Source of the DNA: an uncultured Capnocytophaga sp.
GTDB lineage: Bacteria; Bacteroidota; Bacteroidia; Flavobacteriales; Flavobacteriaceae
Reading direction: 5' to 3'
DNA: 8,870 nucleotides
Assembly (NCBI GenBank): GCA_915070235.1
Contig: CAJZFM010000073.1
Coordinates: forward strand, 1 to 8,870
The translations under genes were made by a program, and so were the position numbers. Shown here piece after piece: positions 6,271-8,870 of the stretch; the first letter of the stretch is position 1, and each line of letters starts with the position of its first letter. Under the pieces are notes generated by a model. The model ran no database searches and was not told where the DNA came from. It worked only from the letters and a program-made list of their open reading frames with translations.

Positions 6271-6298
6271 CACCCAAATTAAAGTATTTATTTTTCTA

Positions 6299-7105
6299 AT
6301 GATAAAAAAGAGTATTCTATTGATGTCGTTTGCCTTATTAGGCTTGTATTCGTGTAAGAAAAGTGAGGATAATGGGGAGAAGATTCGTGAGATGACCGAG
6401 GTGATTCCAGAGAATGATCAGGCTATACAGGCCTACCTTAAGAGCCATTATTGCGAGTTGGACAGCGATGGGAACATCGTTTTAGGAGCTGTGGGGAGTA
6501 CAGGCAAGACTTCTATTTGGGATAGAGCAGACCTTAAGCGCAAAGATCTAAGGGTGTTAGACCAGCATAACAACTATGTTACCAATACCATGTATTATGT
6601 GATATTGCGCGAGGGCAATGGACAGCAGGCCACTGTGGCAGATCGCTCCTTTATGCTCTATAAAGCAGAATCGCTTGATGGAAAGGTATATGATGACGGG
6701 AATCTCTTTGTAAGTCGTAATTGGATGGACTTGCTTGGAACTGAAGCGAGTGTCTATCGTGGTGGTACAGTAATGGGTTTTCGTGAAGCTGTAGCGCTGT
6801 TAAAGGCTTCGGCTTCCCCAATAACAGAGCAGAGCAATGGTAAGTTAGTGGCTCCTACCGATGGAGGTGTAGGGGTGTTCTTCATGCCTTCGGGGATTAC
6901 TTACTATACAGGTACTTCCACTATTCCTGCCTATACACCCTTGATATTTGAAATAAATCTCTTAAAAACAGAGCGTTACGACCACGATGGCGATGGTATC
7001 CCATCTATAAATGAGATACAACACCATGAAGATGGTACCATTACCTTCCCTGACTGTAATGGAAATGGAAGAGTGGATTACTTGGATGCAAACCCTTGTC
7101 AGTGA
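6299..7105 (+). CDS. FKBP-type peptidyl-prolyl isomerase-like lipoprotein with Asp-rich tail
   Basis: A 268-residue protein. The N-terminus MIKKSILLMSFALLGLYSC is a lipoprotein signal peptide with lipobox LYSC, giving lipid-modified Cys19 followed by KKSED. Residues about 95-223 resemble an FKBP domain: a strand with FMLYKAESLDGKVYDD (118-133), GFREAVALL (160-168), then MPSGITYYTG (196-205) and IPAYTPLIFEINLL (209-222), the usual 'YG...IP..TPLIF.V.L' ending. An insertion (NLFVSRNWMDLLGTEASVYRGG, about 135-156) and a missing canonical loop make it divergent, so activity is uncertain. The tail contains D228-HDGDG and D252-CNGNG, which look like calcium-binding turns of thrombospondin type 3 repeats. 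Similar lipoproteins (GldI-like) occur with flavobacterial gliding and secretion genes, but no such neighbours are seen here. It is followed by pssA 33 bases later. Confidence 0.75.
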   Translation: MIKKSILLMSFALLGLYSCKKSEDNGEKIREMTEVIPENDQAIQAYLKSHYCELDSDGNIVLGAVGSTGKTSIWDRADLKRKDLRVLDQHNNYVTNTMYYVILREGNGQQATVADRSFMLYKAESLDGKVYDDGNLFVSRNWMDLLGTEASVYRGGTVMGFREAVALLKASASPITEQSNGKLVAPTDGGVGVFFMPSGITYYTGTSTIPAYTPLIFEINLLKTERYDHDGDGIPSINEIQHHEDGTITFPDCNGNGRVDYLDANPCQ

Positions 7106-7132
7106 CTAATGACTAATGTGACTAATGACTAA
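7103..7132. repeat. Heptamer array, unit TGACTAA (4 copies)
   Basis: Two TGACTAA units (7103-7116), an extra TG, and two more units (7119-7132). The first TGA is the stop codon of the lipoprotein gene. The array fills nearly the whole 33-base gap to pssA, whose ATG is at 7139. The 2-base slip shifts the phase of the second pair. Confidence 0.85.
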
Positions 7133-7138
7133 TAAAAA

Positions 7139-7855
7139 ATGAAAAAATTTATCCCTAATCTCATCACGCTGCTGAATCTCTCTTGTGGGATAATAGCCTT
7201 AAGGTTTGCCATGGATCAGGCCTTTGATATGGCCTTGCTATGGTTTTTCTTAGGGATTGTCTTTGATTTCTTTGATGGTTTTGCAGCCCGCTGGCTGAAG
7301 GTTACCTCACCTTTGGGCTTGCAGTTGGATTCCTTGGCCGATATGGTTACCTCAGGCTTGGTACCAGGGCAGGTGATGTATTCGCTCATCAGTTTTGGGA
7401 CAGCACCTTACGGAGATGCGGTACATTTCTTTCTTCCCTTTACAGGGTATTTGCTAACCCTTGCTTCGGCGTATCGCTTGGCAAGGTTCAATATAGATAC
7501 CCGTCAGCATGATTCCTTTATAGGACTTCCCACACCTGCCAATGCGCTTTTTATCCTTTCAGTAGGATATATGGTACAAAAAGCACAGTATATCAGCGCC
7601 TTACCCCTATGGGTGGCACTGCTTATTACAGTGGTGAGCTGCTATCTGCTCAATAGTAATTTGCGCCTTTTTGCCCTCAAGTTCAAAGATTTTTCACTCA
7701 AGAAGAATGCTCTTAAGTATATTTTCTTACTACTTAGCTTAGTGTTATTGCTTTGTTTTCAAATAAATGCGTTTGCTCTTATCATTTTGGCATACATCTT
7801 GCTATCTATGGTGAGTAACCTTTTTAAAAACAAAGAAAAAGATGAGACAATTTAG
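7139..7855 (+). CDS. pssA: CDP-diacylglycerol-serine O-phosphatidyltransferase
   Basis: A 238-residue membrane enzyme of the CDP-alcohol phosphatidyltransferase family. It joins CDP-diacylglycerol and L-serine to give phosphatidylserine, the precursor of phosphatidylethanolamine. The family motif DGxxAR-x8-GxxxDxxxD is complete: D46-G47-FA-A50-R51, then G60, D64 and D68. The opening MKKFIPNLITLLNLSCGIIAL is typical of the PssA group in Bacteroidota and Gram-positive bacteria. About six hydrophobic spans follow, and the protein ends in a Lys-rich tail. The length fits the family. It lies 33 bases after the lipoprotein gene and overlaps the following gene by 14 bases, so the three genes probably form one transcript. 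Confidence 0.92.
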   Translation: MKKFIPNLITLLNLSCGIIALRFAMDQAFDMALLWFFLGIVFDFFDGFAARWLKVTSPLGLQLDSLADMVTSGLVPGQVMYSLISFGTAPYGDAVHFFLPFTGYLLTLASAYRLARFNIDTRQHDSFIGLPTPANALFILSVGYMVQKAQYISALPLWVALLITVVSCYLLNSNLRLFALKFKDFSLKKNALKYIFLLLSLVLLLCFQINAFALIILAYILLSMVSNLFKNKEKDETI

Positions 7856-8681
7856 CTTATTATTAGGTCTGTTATTAGTCCAAGTGACTTTTGCACAGCG
7901 GGCGGGGACAGCAGGAAAGTTTTTGCGCAATGAGGCCAGTGCCTCTGATATTAATTCAGTGCGTATAGAGGTAGATATAGAGGGAAATAGAAACAGACGT
8001 CCTGACTTGCAGCAATATAGGACAGCACCAGGGCAATACCAATGGAATCCTGCCCCTTATGGCTATTCGGAGGTATTTTTGCGTATTCCCGATAATGGTT
8101 TTTTCACCGTAACCCTTGGAGACCAACAGATTAGCGGGCCAACAGGTAAGTTTCGTTTCTTTGATGTACGTTCAGGAGCGGTGCCTATGTCCATCTATCT
8201 CAATGGCTTCTTAGTCTATCGTACTACCATAAATGCCCAACAGAATAGTCGTACAGTATTGGATTACTTTGTACAATATGGGCTTTATGAATTGGCCGTC
8301 TATCCTATTGATAAACAATGGTATGGAGGTGAATGGAATGATATATGGAATAATCCCTATCAGGCAGGTAGGCACTTAGCGACAGACCCACGTGTGCCCG
8401 TGATGCCAGAGGAAGTGTTTGCTAATTTCTACAACTCATATAGAAAACTCACCTTTGACAAAGAACGTATTGCCTTTATCAACCAACAGCGCAATACGGC
8501 CTATACTTGTGCGCAGATCAAGCAGTTGTTACGAGCGCTTGACTTTGAGAACAACAAAGTAGATATGGGCAAACGCCTCTATGACCTCTGTGCAGATAAA
8601 GGGAATTTCTTCACTATATATGATGTCTTTACCTTTGACAGCTATAAGAGACAGCTAATGGAATATGTCTCTAATAAGTGA
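7842..8681 (+). CDS. Secreted DUF4476-domain protein
   Basis: A 279-residue protein with an N-terminal signal peptide (MRQFSLLLGLLLVQVTFA, probable cleavage before Gln19), so it is likely periplasmic or exported. The middle (about 60-155) looks like a beta-rich region containing GFFTVTLGDQQISG and VPMSIYLNGFLVYRTT. The C-terminal 90 residues, MPEEVFANFYNSYRKLTFDKERIAF...LLRALDFENNKVDMGKRLYDLCADKGNFF..YDVFTFDSYKRQL (shown in pieces), match the helical pattern of DUF4476, which is common in Bacteroidota and has no known function. The ATG lies inside pssA, with a 14-base overlap suggesting translational coupling. Its TGA stop is the first unit of a long heptamer array. Confidence 0.8.
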   Translation: MRQFSLLLGLLLVQVTFAQRAGTAGKFLRNEASASDINSVRIEVDIEGNRNRRPDLQQYRTAPGQYQWNPAPYGYSEVFLRIPDNGFFTVTLGDQQISGPTGKFRFFDVRSGAVPMSIYLNGFLVYRTTINAQQNSRTVLDYFVQYGLYELAVYPIDKQWYGGEWNDIWNNPYQAGRHLATDPRVPVMPEEVFANFYNSYRKLTFDKERIAFINQQRNTAYTCAQIKQLLRALDFENNKVDMGKRLYDLCADKGNFFTIYDVFTFDSYKRQLMEYVSNK

Positions 8682-8811
8682 AGAGTGAAAAGTGAAGAAT
8701 GAAAAGTGAAGAGTGAAAAGTGAAAAGTGAAGAATGAAGAATGAAAAGTGAAAAGTGAAGAATGAAGAATGAAAAGTGAAAAGTGAAGAATGAAAAGTGA
8801 AGAGTGAAAAT
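8679..8811. repeat. Long heptamer array, units TGAAAAG / TGAAGAG / TGAAGAA (19 copies)
   Basis: Nineteen consecutive 7-base units fill exactly 133 bases with no phase slip. Variation is confined to positions 5 and 7 of the unit (A/G), apart from the final TGAAAAT. The array starts on the stop codon of the DUF4476 gene. A longer period is visible: the order TGAAAAG, TGAAAAG, TGAAGAA, TGAAGAA (8714-8741) recurs at 8742-8769 and is then partly repeated, so blocks of four units (28 bases) have been duplicated. Confidence 0.95.
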
Positions 8812-8823
8812 AACTCAAAGTTT

Positions 8824-8870
8824 AAAATTCAAAATTCAAAATTCAAAATTCAAAATTCAAAATTCAAAAT
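8824..8870. repeat. Heptamer array, unit AAAATTC (at least 6.7 copies)
   Basis: Six identical AAAATTC units (8824-8865) and a partial seventh that is cut by the window end. It follows the TGAAAAG array after 12 bases (8812-8823). The unit sequence is different but the period is again 7. The copies are identical, which suggests recent expansion or ongoing homogenisation. Confidence 0.95.

Noticed and set aside
8679..8870. CRISPR-like array
   Set aside because: The units are 7 bases with no spacers and no cas genes are present; these are simple tandem repeats.

Overview
The window looks like a chromosomal segment of a Bacteroidota bacterium, most likely a Flavobacteriaceae member of the Capnocytophaga type. 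The evidence is the AT-rich DNA, upstream motifs of the form TAnnTTTG instead of an E. coli -10 box, almost no Shine-Dalgarno sequences, a C-terminal DUF4476-type secreted protein, a lipoprotein with an FKBP domain, and intergenic DNA packed with heptanucleotide tandem repeats. The genus is an inference; the phylum is much safer.

Left part (1-3526): the last 34 codons of serS, an intergenic segment with a rho-independent terminator and an AT-rich inverted repeat, then a two-gene restriction-modification locus. The first gene (start at 375) carries an N-terminal PD-(D/E)xK nuclease motif and an N6-adenine methyltransferase in one chain. The second is a two-domain specificity subunit. No separate hsdR is needed or seen, so the layout is that of BcgI-like (Type IIB) systems. 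The 5' end of the specificity gene is disturbed: the natural ATG (2377) and the main frame are one base out of register, and the junction lies in an 11-bp perfect hairpin. The central helix of the specificity subunit contains a 24-bp (8-residue) tandem repeat of the kind that sets spacer length in related enzymes.

Right part (3527-8870): housekeeping and envelope genes. A UbiA-family prenyltransferase (+) faces a minus-strand cluster that reads Hsp15-like S4 protein, type I phosphoribosyltransferase, six-span membrane protein. Divergent from that cluster is a plus-strand cluster: FKBP-like lipoprotein, pssA (CDP-diacylglycerol-serine phosphatidyltransferase), and a secreted DUF4476 protein overlapping pssA by 14 bases.

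Two window-scale patterns stand out. First, strand composition flips near 3.53-3.63 kb: the plus strand is C/A-rich on the left and G-rich on the right, even across the minus-strand genes. Second, the gaps on the right hold arrays of different repeat units that nearly all have a 7-base period and a TGA/TCA core, and several begin on or directly after a stop codon. The restriction locus with its out-of-frame specificity gene and the heptamer arrays are the two things most worth following up.
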